Assembly (NCBI GenBank): GCA_963716135.1
Contig: OY970289.1
Span: forward strand, 3,658,001-3,722,000
DNA length: 64,000 nt
From: CAVRAW01 sp963716135
GTDB lineage: Bacteria > Planctomycetota > Planctomycetia > Pirellulales > JADZDJ01
Reading direction: 5' to 3'
The translations under genes were made by a program, and so were the position numbers. This document shows positions 9,833-18,137 of this stretch, in pieces; positions within the stretch are counted from its first letter, which is position 1, and the number at the start of each line of letters is the position of its first letter. A model generated the notes under the pieces. It searched no databases and was not told where the DNA came from. It was given only the letters and a program-made list of their open reading frames with translations.

Positions 9833-9922
9833 AAGATGAGAAGAGCAGAAGATGAGAAGAGCAGAGGAGGTCGTCGATTCACATCTCCTCTTCTGTTCTT
9901 CTCATTTTCTCCTCTTCTATTC
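9833..9922. repeat. GA-rich/TC-rich intergenic inverted repeat
   Basis: The left half repeats AGAAGATGAGAAGAGC twice and the right half is a TC-rich complement (CTCCTCTTCTGTTCTTCTC), so the two sides can pair into a long imperfect hairpin. It occupies the whole gap between mnmE and yidC and belongs with the other short-word tandem repeats in the window. Confidence 0.65.
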
Positions 9923-12269
9923 CTACCGCCGGCGCTGCTTCTTCCGCTCGCGCTTGGCATCCGCCGCGCTGCCATTGCCTTCGCCGGTTGCGGCGGCTGC
10001 GGCGGCAAGCTTCGCCCAAAAACCGGGCTTGTCGCTGGCGCCTGCCGGCTTGGTGGATATTGTTTTAGGCAAAAGCTGTTTTTCTCCGATGCCCCACAAG
10101 CTCGAAGCGATGAAGTAAAGGCACAATCCGCTGGGCACCGTGAAAAACATGAAGGCGATGAACACCATCATGTACTTCATCATCTTCTGCTGCATCGCCG
10201 ATTGCTCGTCGGTCGCCGGCGGCATGAACATCTTCTGCTGCCAGATCATCAAGCCCACTGTGAACAGCGGCAGAATGTTCAAGTACGGCCCCAATGATCC
10301 GAATCCGCGATAGGCCGTGATAAACGCCGGCATCACGCCGGTCCAATTCCACAACATGTCGGGCGCGGCCAAATTCGAGCACCAGCGAATGCCCGATCCC
10401 AACAGCGGCGCCTGCCGTAGCTCGACGTCGATCATCAACGCCCGATACAAGCCCATGAAGACCGGCAATTGCAAAAACAGCGGCAGGCAGCCCGACATCG
10501 GGTTGTAATTGTGCTTTCGCCACAGCTCCTGCATGGCGCGGGTTTTTTCCTCGGCCTTGCCTTTGTATTTCTCGTTGATGCGATCCATTTCCGGCTTGAG
10601 TTGCTGCATCTTCTGAGCCATCACCGCTTGCCTGCGCGAGATGGGGAACATGCAGGCTCGAACCAAAACCGTCAGCAATACGATGGCCACGCCGTAGTTG
10701 CCGACGAGGGTGTAGAAGAAGTGCAAAATTTGCGTCATCAACCGCGCCACGCCTGCCCAAATGGGCCAGCCGTAATAGATCAGTTCGCCAAGATTGTTTT
10801 GCGGATCGCCGTATTGGGCCAGCAATTGCGGCTGCTTGGGTCCGGCAAACACCGTGTAGACGTTTTTCAGCGACGCATTGGGCTCAAGCGGCTGGGTGAT
10901 GCTCACCAGCCGGCAGGTCACGTCGCCCAATATTCGAAAGCGTTGATCTTGCGGAAGAGCACCGACCAGAATCGCCTTGATTTGCGCCAGCCATGGCGGG
11001 CGATCGCGAAAGGGCTCGGGCAACAGGGCGCAGGCGAAGTATTGGGCATCGACCCCGGCATACGCCAGCAGCTCGCTGGGATCTTCCGAACGATAGGGCG
11101 GGTTCAGATTTCCCGCGGCCACTTGCATCGGCGTGATGAGCGTCGGTTCCTTGCTTTGCAACATGAGTGCCACGTCGCGCACACCGACGCCCCCCCATTC
11201 CCGTGAAATCCGGGTGGAATACCACCATCCTTCGGTGGGCAGACCCGTGGGGCCGTCGAGCTGATACGCGACTTTGCGCGCCGACGTGCCGACATTGCGC
11301 AACTCAACTTCCAGCGTGAATTGATAGCCGGGATCGTTCTCGGCCGTTTTCGCCAATCGATATCGCTTGACCACTTCCAGGCCGAGATTCGACAGCGGAC
11401 GAGTAAATTCCACCGTGTCGGCGTCGATCTGTTTGCCGGTCCAATACGTCGAGCGCAGATGCACGCCAGGCAACTCCGCCTCGAGCTCTGAATTATCGCC
11501 CAGCTTCTGGTCATCGACTTGCCACAGCGTTAGCAAAAAGGAAAACGGGTCGTGCCCTTCCGGAATGACCAACCCCGGCGACTTGGCGGTCTTTTCCGAT
11601 ATGCCGCTCTCCGGCTGCACCACTTCGCTAGGGCGCCAGGCCAGTGTGGCAGACAGCGTTTGCGATTGCCCGTTGCGGGAAATCGTCAAATCGATTTTTT
11701 GCTCAGGCTTGGTTTGCTTCAGCGCGTCTTCCAGGGCCGCGGCATCGGCGATCGTCTGGCTATTTACGGCCGTGATGATATCTCCGGGCTTGAGTCCTGC
11801 CGCGGCGGCGGGAGTGCCCGGACCCACGACGTTGATCTTCACCCCCTGCGGCACATCTTCCGCCGCCAGATGCCCGAGATATCCGCTGCGATCTTCAAAA
11901 TCGCGGAACTTCGGACTGCTGATTTCGATGCGCTGCACCGCGGCCCCGCGGTTGGTCAGCGTGAGCAAGAGCCGATAGGGATTCTGCGCATCCGGGTCGG
12001 CGGAACCGAGTGTGAACCACTGCGGTTTCGCTTCCGGTGCTTCCGCGACCTCTTTAGTCGCCGCGCCGGCGGGGCGCTTCCGCGGGTTTGGCTTCCGGTA
12101 GCTCCCCCTTGGGTGCTTCTTTGGCCTGTTCCGGCTTTTCCGCGGCAGCCTCGTTCGCTTTCTGTCCCGGCGGCACTTTCGCCGGCGGATGCAGCACGGT
12201 TTGCAACCAGAGATTGCCGACCAATATCAAGATCGACAGCACAACGAATAATACGAAACGTCGTTCCAC
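9923..12269 (-). CDS. yidC: Membrane protein insertase YidC with inserted PDZ domain, one frameshift
   Basis: It inserts and folds inner-membrane proteins. The N-terminal signal anchor MERRFVLFVVLSILILVGNL is followed by an Ala/Glu/Lys/Pro-rich linker. The frame breaks near 12068 in a CCCC run; correction gives EAPAGAATKEVAEAPEAKP. A PDZ-like segment follows (INVVGPGTPAAAAGLKPGDI to the strand LTISRNGQSQTLSATL), within the first part of the periplasmic domain. The insertase core begins around FYTLVGNYGVAIVLLTVLVR and includes the hydrophilic-groove arginine region, YNPMSGCLPLFLQLPVFMGL and a final pair of helices. The tail is basic (KRERKKQRRR), consistent with ribosome contact. The length of about 780 residues is longer than E. 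coli YidC mainly because of the linker and PDZ. Confidence 0.9.
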
Positions 12270-12374
12270 GCCAAGAGTCCTTCGCCGTCTTTAGGCCGAG
12301 TCGGGCCGCGTAATTTCGATCTAAGTATAAGAGGCGCATCCGTTCGCCGACAGACGCAGTTTGACTCCCAAGCT

Positions 12375-13127
12375 TCAGCGGCCCTCCAACAGCCGGTCGC
12401 CCAGAAAGTTGTCGAGCTCGGGAATGTCGTGAATTTTTTGCCGCGTCTTTTCCACGGGATATTCTACCCGGCGGAAGGTGATCTTCTCGTCTTCCTGCAC
12501 CACATAGCAGCCGCGGCGGTCGCCGTCGCGCGGTTGGCCCACCGACCCGACGTTGATCATCGCCTTTTCAGGACCCAAAACGTACTGATAATTGATCTCT
12601 TCCGGGCTCATGAAATTCATGCTCTCGGTGAACACGCCCGGCACGTGCGTGTGCCCCTGGAAGCAGCAGCGCTGGATCAGGGCAAAGCTCTTTTCCAACT
12701 TTTTCGGACTGCAGATCGTGTCTTCGGGGAACACGTATTCGTTAAGCGGATTGCGCGGCGAACCGTGCACGTACAGGTAGCCGTTGTCGCGGTGGCTGCG
12801 GGGCAACTCGCCTAGAAAATCCCAACGCTTGGCGTTGTCAGCGGCGCTGCCACGAGTGTTCTCCAATTGCTGACGGGTCCAGAAGATCGCCCGTTCCGCG
12901 CCGGTGTTGAAGCCTTCGGGATCGAACAGCGCACCTTGATCGTGGTTGCCCAACAGGCACATCTGGCATTTCATTACCAGATCGATGCATTCGCGCGGAT
13001 TGGGACCGTAGCCGATAATATCTCCCAGGCAGAAGATCTCAGTGATCCCCTGCGATCGAATATCGGCCAGCACCGCCTCAAGAGCCTCGAGGTTGCTGTG
13101 AATGTCGCTGATAAGAGCTCGCTTCAC
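12375..13127 (-). CDS. Calcineurin-like metallophosphoesterase
   Basis: A dinuclear-metal phosphoesterase of about 250 residues. The metal-site motifs are in order: SDIHSNLEAL (DxH), CLGDIIGYGPNP (GDxxxxG), LLGNHDQGAL (GNHD) and QGHTHVPG (GHTH). I chose the GTG at 13127 because the family starts a few residues before the DxH motif; in-frame sequence further upstream is not family-like. Such proteins hydrolyse phosphodiesters or act as protein phosphatases; the substrate cannot be read from sequence. It is divergent from tsaB. Confidence 0.85.
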   Translation of the reverse strand: MKRALISDIHSNLEALEAVLADIRSQGITEIFCLGDIIGYGPNPRECIDLVMKCQMCLLGNHDQGALFDPEGFNTGAERAIFWTRQQLENTRGSAADNAKRWDFLGELPRSHRDNGYLYVHGSPRNPLNEYVFPEDTICSPKKLEKSFALIQRCCFQGHTHVPGVFTESMNFMSPEEINYQYVLGPEKAMINVGSVGQPRDGDRRGCYVVQEDEKITFRRVEYPVEKTRQKIHDIPELDNFLGDRLLEGR

Positions 13128-13372
13128 GCGCCACAACCCCGCCAGAGCAGATGCAACATCCGGATGATTCCAGGCGACGCCCACCGGCGACGCAAACGCA
13201 ATCTCATTGTATCCCGCCGTAGGCAATCAGGGTAAACTGGCAGTCTACGGCCAGCACCGAACTTGGTCAAGCCGTTGTGGGAATGGCAGTTACGTTGCAG
13301 TTGGACGTGCTTCGCTACGCCGTCCCAGCTTTCGCCAAACGCCACGAGCCCGGACGACTAGTTTTCTTTTTG

Positions 13373-14065
13373 ATGCGAATTCTGGCCATCGAAACCAGCG
13401 ATCAATCGGGCAGCGTGGCAGCGCTGGAAGCGGATCGCGCGGTGGCCTGCCGCGAGCTGGATCCTACGGTACGCAGCGCCGTTTCGCTGGCGCCGACGAT
13501 CGCCGACCTGTTGAATGTCGCCCGCTGGAACCCACGCGATGTGCAGTTGATGGCGGTAGCGACTGGGCCGGGCTCGTTCACCGGCCTCCGCGTCGGCGTG
13601 ACCACCGCCAAGATGTTCGCCTATGCCGCGCGGACCGAGGTTTTGGGCGTCAACACGTTGGAGGTTATTGCCTGGCAGACGCCTGCCAACGTCGAGCAGT
13701 TGTGGAGCGTAATGGATGCCCAGCGCGACCAATTGTTCGCCGGGCGCTTCGCACGCGATCGTTCCGGCATTTGGCAATGGCAGAAAGAAACCTCGCTTTG
13801 GGACAATGACGCCTGGCTGGCGGAGCTGGCCGCAGCCCACGAGTCCCTCGCCGTCAGCGGCCCGGGGCTGATCAAATTGACCGAACGTATTCCGCCAGGC
13901 GTGGAGATCATCGATCGCGCGTTATGGCGACCCAAAGCGGAAGCCGTTGGGCAAATCGCCTGGCGGCACTATCAGGCTGGCCGCCGTGAGGAAGTTGGCG
14001 AGCTGCTGCCGCATTATTTCCGCCCCAGCGCCGCGGAAGAAAAACGCGCCAGCAAGCATCCTTAG
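13373..14065 (+). CDS. tsaB: tRNA threonylcarbamoyladenosine synthesis protein TsaB
   Basis: TsaB is the partner of TsaD in making t6A37 on ANN-decoding tRNAs. The ASKHA fold is recognisable from MRILAIETSDQSGSVAAL and the hallmark ATGPGSFTGLRVG. The ATG at 13373 matches the family start; a longer in-frame upstream extension from 13277 does not. The 230-residue length is normal. The stop codon TAG is part of the TTAG head of a REP-like palindrome immediately downstream. Confidence 0.92.
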   Translation: MRILAIETSDQSGSVAALEADRAVACRELDPTVRSAVSLAPTIADLLNVARWNPRDVQLMAVATGPGSFTGLRVGVTTAKMFAYAARTEVLGVNTLEVIAWQTPANVEQLWSVMDAQRDQLFAGRFARDRSGIWQWQKETSLWDNDAWLAELAAAHESLAVSGPGLIKLTERIPPGVEIIDRALWRPKAEAVGQIAWRHYQAGRREEVGELLPHYFRPSAAEEKRASKHP

Positions 14066-14083
14066 CCCCGGGCTCGGCCCGGG
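14062..14083. repeat. REP-like palindrome (TTAG-CCCCGGG family)
   Basis: TTAG followed by CCCCGGGCTCGGCCCGGG. The TAG of the head is the stop codon of tsaB. Relatives lie at 32797-32819, 50601-50625 (opposite orientation) and 57303-57326. Confidence 0.7.
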
Positions 14084-14103
14084 CATTGCTCCGTGAACGG
14101 CGC

Positions 14104-14141
14104 AAAAAAAGGCCGCCGATCGATTCTTTCGATCGGCGGCC
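14104..14141 (-). terminator. Terminator of the Cys-rich secreted protein gene
   Basis: A perfect 13-bp stem (GGCCGCCGATCGA and its complement, loop TTCTT) is followed on the minus strand by seven Ts, 49 bases beyond the corrected stop of the Cys-rich gene. Confidence 0.88.
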
Positions 14142-14189
14142 AAACGCGTAGGTAACCTGTGTTGGTAACTCTCAGCAAAAACTGGTTGA

Positions 14190-15045
14190 TTAGGCCAGGT
14201 CCGCTGGCTGGCAATCCCATTCGCACCAACTGCGGCACTTAGCCAATTCGCAAATGCAGTCTTCGATTTGCGCGGCAGGGGATATTGCACTTTTGGGTCT
14301 TGCAAGTGTTGCTCTCGAAGCACACGTTCGACTTCTTGTCGGAGCACTTCACTTGGCAAATATCCGAAGTGCGGCAGCGATTGATGGCCACGGTATCACA
14401 GCCCGATCCCGAGTCGCAGTAAATCTTCTTCACATCGCAGCGGGTGACGACGATGCAATCTTTGTCGCCGCCGGTCTTGCACTGGACGATGCAGCAACCG
14501 CACACACGCTCAATGAGCACGTTATCGCAGCCGTTGCCGGTGTCGCAGCAAACTTGACCCTGCGTGCAGCCGTTGCGATCCTTCTTGCCGTCGCACTTGG
14601 AAGAACAAGTAATGGTGCAGCACGAAATGCGGACATCATCGGCGCCGTTGGCGCCGTTAATGCCGATGCCGGCCGCTTCGCAACCGCACACCTGGATGCA
14701 ATCATTGCCGTTGCCTCCGCAAACGCAAATGCACTCGCGGACGCAGCAATCCTGGATCTTCACGCTGTCGCAGCCATCTTTCAGATCGCACTTGATGGCG
14801 CAGACGTTGCACACTGTCACGCACTCGCAGCCGTTGATTGTCGTGCCGCATAAGCCACGAATTTCAATCTTGCCGTCGCTGCACTGGCGAACGCAAATCT
14901 GGTTGTCGCACTTGTCGCCGGTGATGCACAGATTTCCATTGGTACACGCGCAACAAACGTTGCCGGCCATCATGGCACGATCTTCCAGATGCTCAAACAA
15001 AAGACTCTTAAACAAGGCACGCGGTTTACTCAGCGTACGGCGCAT
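14190..15045 (-). CDS. Planctomycete extracellular protein with about 50 cysteines, one frameshift
   Basis: A secreted protein of about 285 residues starting MRRTLSKPR and carrying the planctomycete extracellular motif LFEHLEDRAMMAGNV near residue 20. After that, roughly one residue in six is cysteine, arranged along repeats that resemble the neighbouring solenoid proteins: GNGCDNVLIERVCGC, GSGCDTVAINRC and GNGNDCIQVCGC. The motif G-x-G-x-D-x-(V/I)-x-I is kept while surface positions become Cys. The frame breaks near 14270; in the alternative frame the Cys-rich character continues (EDCICELAKCRSWCEWDC) to a TAA at 14190-14192. The function is unknown. Disulfide or metal cross-linking of a surface structure is an inference from composition. 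Confidence 0.75.
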
Positions 15046-15541
15046 GGCATAGCTCCCGTCACGAAAAGAAAATAGAGAAGAAAGACCCACACGCTTCTTC
15101 GCTGTTCCGGAAGGCGGCTCGTCGAACTCGGCGACGAACCATGCTAAAGAGGCGAAGGCCCCTAAAAGCACGGCCAGTTTATCGCATTTGAAAACATAGG
15201 CAATATGCAATGGATATTAACTTCAAGAAGACTGCGACCTATGCGAAAGCATTGTCGAGCGATGAAGATGGCATTAAAATGCCGCAAAGTCTTATATCTC
15301 ATTGAGATACGATTTTGATAGCCAGCTTATACCTAGATGTTCTATTCACCTCTCAGCCGAAAAAATTTCTCATCCGCTCGCCTTTCCCACTAATCAGGGT
15401 GGGTGGGAAGCGTACTGAAGTTCCGTGCCCGCAGCCGTTAGCATGCGAAATTTTCGATGGGCCAGCAGGCGCCATTTGTTGCAGCGTAGGATTCGAACCA
15501 ACAGCTCCTTGAGAGTTGCTGACTGGTCGATGAGTCAGGAC
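15046..15541. other. AT-rich intergenic region between two secreted-protein genes
   Basis: No credible gene. It should hold the minus-strand promoter of the Cys-rich gene, but I cannot fix a -10/-35 pair. Visible items are a short palindrome ATCTCATTGAGAT near 15296-15308, a T-arm-like block (complement reads GGTTCGAATCC, near 15489) that lacks the rest of a tRNA, and a tight hairpin GATGAGTC-AG-GACTCATC at about 15529-15546 just beyond the stop of the next gene. Confidence 0.5.
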
Positions 15542-15942
15542 TCATCTGATGACGTGCTGAAAACCGGTATCAGTTTCTTTCCCGAAGTGATTATGGGATT
15601 TGACCAAGGTATCGCCGGTATCGCCGCCGCCGAAAATGTAAACCAACATGGCTTCGCCGGAGTGTAATCCAGAAATGGCAATGACGTCGGTTCCACTCAG
15701 CAGATCGACGGCGAGTTGAGTGACCCCGGATAAGATCCCCGGCGAGTTGCTCCGCTCACTTTGGTGCCAATACTTTGCACTTTCCAATTGCCGTTAAATA
15801 GTTGGTTAACTTGAATATTCTTGGCAGCGCCATCGCCCAAGATCCGCAATTCACCAGGAACCCTGCCCGGCCCGACGGTCACGTTTCCTGCTAACAAATC
15901 GCGGCTTTCCAACGATTCAAAGATTCGTCGACGAATCGACAA
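15542..15942 (-). CDS. Short planctomycete extracellular protein, cap-only paralogue, one frameshift
   Basis: About 133 residues. The N-terminus reads IFESLESRDLLAGNVTVGPG, the same export/N-cap motif as its neighbours, followed by ELRILGDGAAKNIQVNQ. The frame breaks near 15755; the continuation SPGILSGVTQLAVDLLSG runs to a C-terminal segment GDTLVKSHNHFGKETDTGF that matches the C-terminus of the 536-residue neighbour (GDVLVRSHNNFGSQSISGF). It therefore looks like the long paralogue with the repeats removed. The start is uncertain: a TTG at 15942 is the only candidate before an in-frame stop. It may be a degraded copy. Confidence 0.65.
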
Positions 15943-16051
15943 CGCGCCGCGTTTTTTGATGGATGCACCTGTTCAGGGAGGGAAACTTGGCGGGTCGAAA
16001 TAGACGTGCGGTTCGATTGCAATTGGAACGCTGCCGCCACAGTCGCAATGC

Positions 16052-16091
16052 AAAAAAACACGGCCGCTGGAACCGTTCCCAGGGCCGTGTT
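16052..16091 (-). terminator. Terminator of the 536-residue solenoid protein gene
   Basis: A long hairpin with outer stem AACACGGCC/GGCCGTGTT and an inner CTGGAAC/GTTCCCAG pairing, followed on the minus strand by seven Ts, 41 bases past the stop. Confidence 0.85.
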
Positions 16092-16131
16092 GGTCTTGCG
16101 AAAGTCGAAACTACGTTATCGCTGCCTCAAA

Positions 16132-17742
16132 TTACACCACAGTCTCAAAGCCGCTAATGCTTTGGGATCCGAAGTTATTGTGGCTGCGCACCAGCACGTC
16201 GCCGGAACCGTCGCCGCCGTCAAAAATGGCGTCCGCCGCGGAGCTGTTGACGATCGTCAGCACGTCGTGGTTGCCGCCCCCCAGGCGAATGCAGATCTCG
16301 TCGGCATGCAAGCCGTTCACGGCCACCGCATCGGTGCCGTCGCCGGTTTCGATCTGCGCTTTGCAAACCACATTCACGTTCACAAGCGTAACCGCATCAT
16401 TGCCGCGGCCCGTGCAAATCGACAGGCCCGACCACGTGCTGGCAATCGAAAGCGTGTTCAGCCATTGCATCACTGCGGAACCCTGATTGAACTTACTGTT
16501 GGCAATGGTCACCGCATCGGCGCCGTCCAAACTGCTGTCGCTCCAATCCGTCGTGCGGATCTGGGCAAAGCAATCCGTGCAAACGTATGCCAATGCCACG
16601 GCATCGGTCTGATTGCCGGTGTAAATCAACAAGGCGCCGCATTCGAGGCAGCCATCCGAAACCGGGCCGGATTCCTCGACGGAAAATGGCAACTGCTGGG
16701 CCGCGTACACATTCACCTTGGTCAAGGCCACCGCGTCGATGCCGTCTTTCTGGGAGCTTGGAATGCTTAGCGTGGTAACCATTCGCTCCGTCGGGCAGCA
16801 CACCTGGTCCGAAGTGTCGATTTGCAGGAAACCGTACACGGTCGTCGTTACGATGCTCACCGCATCGTTGCCCAAGCCGGTTTCAATGCACAAGCCGCTA
16901 GCGCTGCCATCCAATTGCAAGGTCGACAGATCGTAGATCATCGGCTGGTTGCCGAACCGCGAGTTGACGATGGCCACGCTGTCGACGCCGCCGTCGGTGT
17001 CGATGGTCGTCAGGCAATCGATCTTCACGCCGTTGAGCACGATGGCGTCCACGCCGGTGCCGCCGACGATGTTGGCGCCGCACTCTTGTCGCGGCAGCGC
17101 GCATTGCAGCACCTCAAAACCCTCGGGAAGCGAACTATCGTCCGGACCAGCGGTTGCTTGGAACACGGAAGTATTAAGCATCGTCAAGACGTTGGCCGAC
17201 CCATTGCCCAATTGAACCTGCAGCGCACCGTAGATGGTGGTGCCCTTAATCGTCACCGCATCGGTTCCGCCGTAGGTTTGAATGCCCAGGTTGTAATTCA
17301 AGCGGCAACCGTCGATGACAATGGCGTTGTTCCCCTCGCCACCGTCGATGGCGGTTTCCCAATTGACGGTAACTTTTTGGACCAGCAGGACATCAGCGCC
17401 GGCGCCCAACATGATTCCCAGTCCGATATCGCCGCTCTCGCCGTTCACTGTCAGATTCTTCACGGTCAGCACGTCGTTGCCGCCGTTCATGTTGGCGAAA
17501 ATTCCGTCGGGGGCGTAGAAGGTCTGCGCGGAATTGCTTCCGTTGACCTTCGTAGCCGTGCCCGCCACTTTGTACGTGTCGGGGGCCGTCTGCGTGACTG
17601 TTATGATGTTGGCGCTATTGTCGCCCAAAATAATGAGCGCGCCGGAGTCGGCATCGGCGGTGACGTTGCCGGCCAACAAATTGCGCGGCTCCAGATGTTC
17701 GAACATCCGTTGCCGCTTGGGGAATTTGACAGGTTTTAACAT
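16132..17742 (-). CDS. Secreted repeat protein, probable beta-solenoid, planctomycete extracellular family
   Basis: 536 residues. The start MLKPVKFPKR is preceded by a strong Shine-Dalgarno (AGGAGAGG). MFEHLEPRNLLAGNV gives the planctomycete export motif, then ALIILGDNSANIITVTQ. The bulk is repeats of roughly 22-40 residues with the core G-x-G-x-D-A-V-x-(I/L)-x-x-(T/V)-x-V, for example GRGNDAVTLVNVNVVCKAQI and GDGTDAVAVNGLHADEICI, as expected for a right-handed parallel beta-helix. The C-terminus GDVLVRSHNNFGSQSISGF is shared with two paralogues. It has its own terminator. A surface or extracellular-matrix role is likely. There is no catalytic motif that I recognise. Confidence 0.8.
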   Translation of the reverse strand: MLKPVKFPKRQRMFEHLEPRNLLAGNVTADADSGALIILGDNSANIITVTQTAPDTYKVAGTATKVNGSNSAQTFYAPDGIFANMNGGNDVLTVKNLTVNGESGDIGLGIMLGAGADVLLVQKVTVNWETAIDGGEGNNAIVIDGCRLNYNLGIQTYGGTDAVTIKGTTIYGALQVQLGNGSANVLTMLNTSVFQATAGPDDSSLPEGFEVLQCALPRQECGANIVGGTGVDAIVLNGVKIDCLTTIDTDGGVDSVAIVNSRFGNQPMIYDLSTLQLDGSASGLCIETGLGNDAVSIVTTTVYGFLQIDTSDQVCCPTERMVTTLSIPSSQKDGIDAVALTKVNVYAAQQLPFSVEESGPVSDGCLECGALLIYTGNQTDAVALAYVCTDCFAQIRTTDWSDSSLDGADAVTIANSKFNQGSAVMQWLNTLSIASTWSGLSICTGRGNDAVTLVNVNVVCKAQIETGDGTDAVAVNGLHADEICIRLGGGNHDVLTIVNSSAADAIFDGGDGSGDVLVRSHNNFGSQSISGFETVV

Positions 17743-18137
17743 GGTGGGACCTCTCCTGATGAAGAACAACTTTCAGACATAACGCCTCCGTGAGCCTGCG
17801 ACACGCGCGAGGGATGTTGCGCGGCGTCGTCAGTCGGCATGTGCCTCGATCTCTGTTGCCTACTGCTGCGCCGAATTCGGTGCGTCGCTCAAACCCCGTC
17901 ATCTGTGCGGTGGATAGCACGCAACCGGTCCTGGTTTCTTAGCGATGACCAGCGAGTATATCTAGATGCTCACAAATTGAGAAGTTGGAGAAAATAAAAA
18001 AACCGTGCCGCCAAGCAGTCGTGAATATCGGAAATCTAGGTAGAGTGTATCGGAGTTGCATAAGGTCAAATCCCCCCTTTTGAGAAACAATTATGCCATT
18101 GGCACTCCAACATATTCAAATCGTTAGAGATAAATCA
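17743..18137. other. AT-rich intergenic region
   Basis: No gene is supported. The right half (17960-18130) is clearly more AT-rich than the genome average. It separates the solenoid gene from the cardiolipin synthase gene, both on the minus strand, so it must hold the promoter of the solenoid gene. I see no terminator-quality hairpin and no recognisable repeat. Confidence 0.5.

Noticed and set aside
14239..15210. Longer N-terminus for the Cys-rich protein starting upstream at 15210
   Set aside because: The added residues precede the export motif by too far and do not resemble a signal peptide. ATG 15045 gives the same spacing as in the paralogues.
15465..15560. tRNA-like T-arm (complement GGTTCGAATCC) suggesting a tRNA gene or attachment site
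   Set aside because: No matching acceptor stem, no valid anticodon stem-loop and no G-G in the D-loop could be found on either strand. At best a tRNA-derived scrap.
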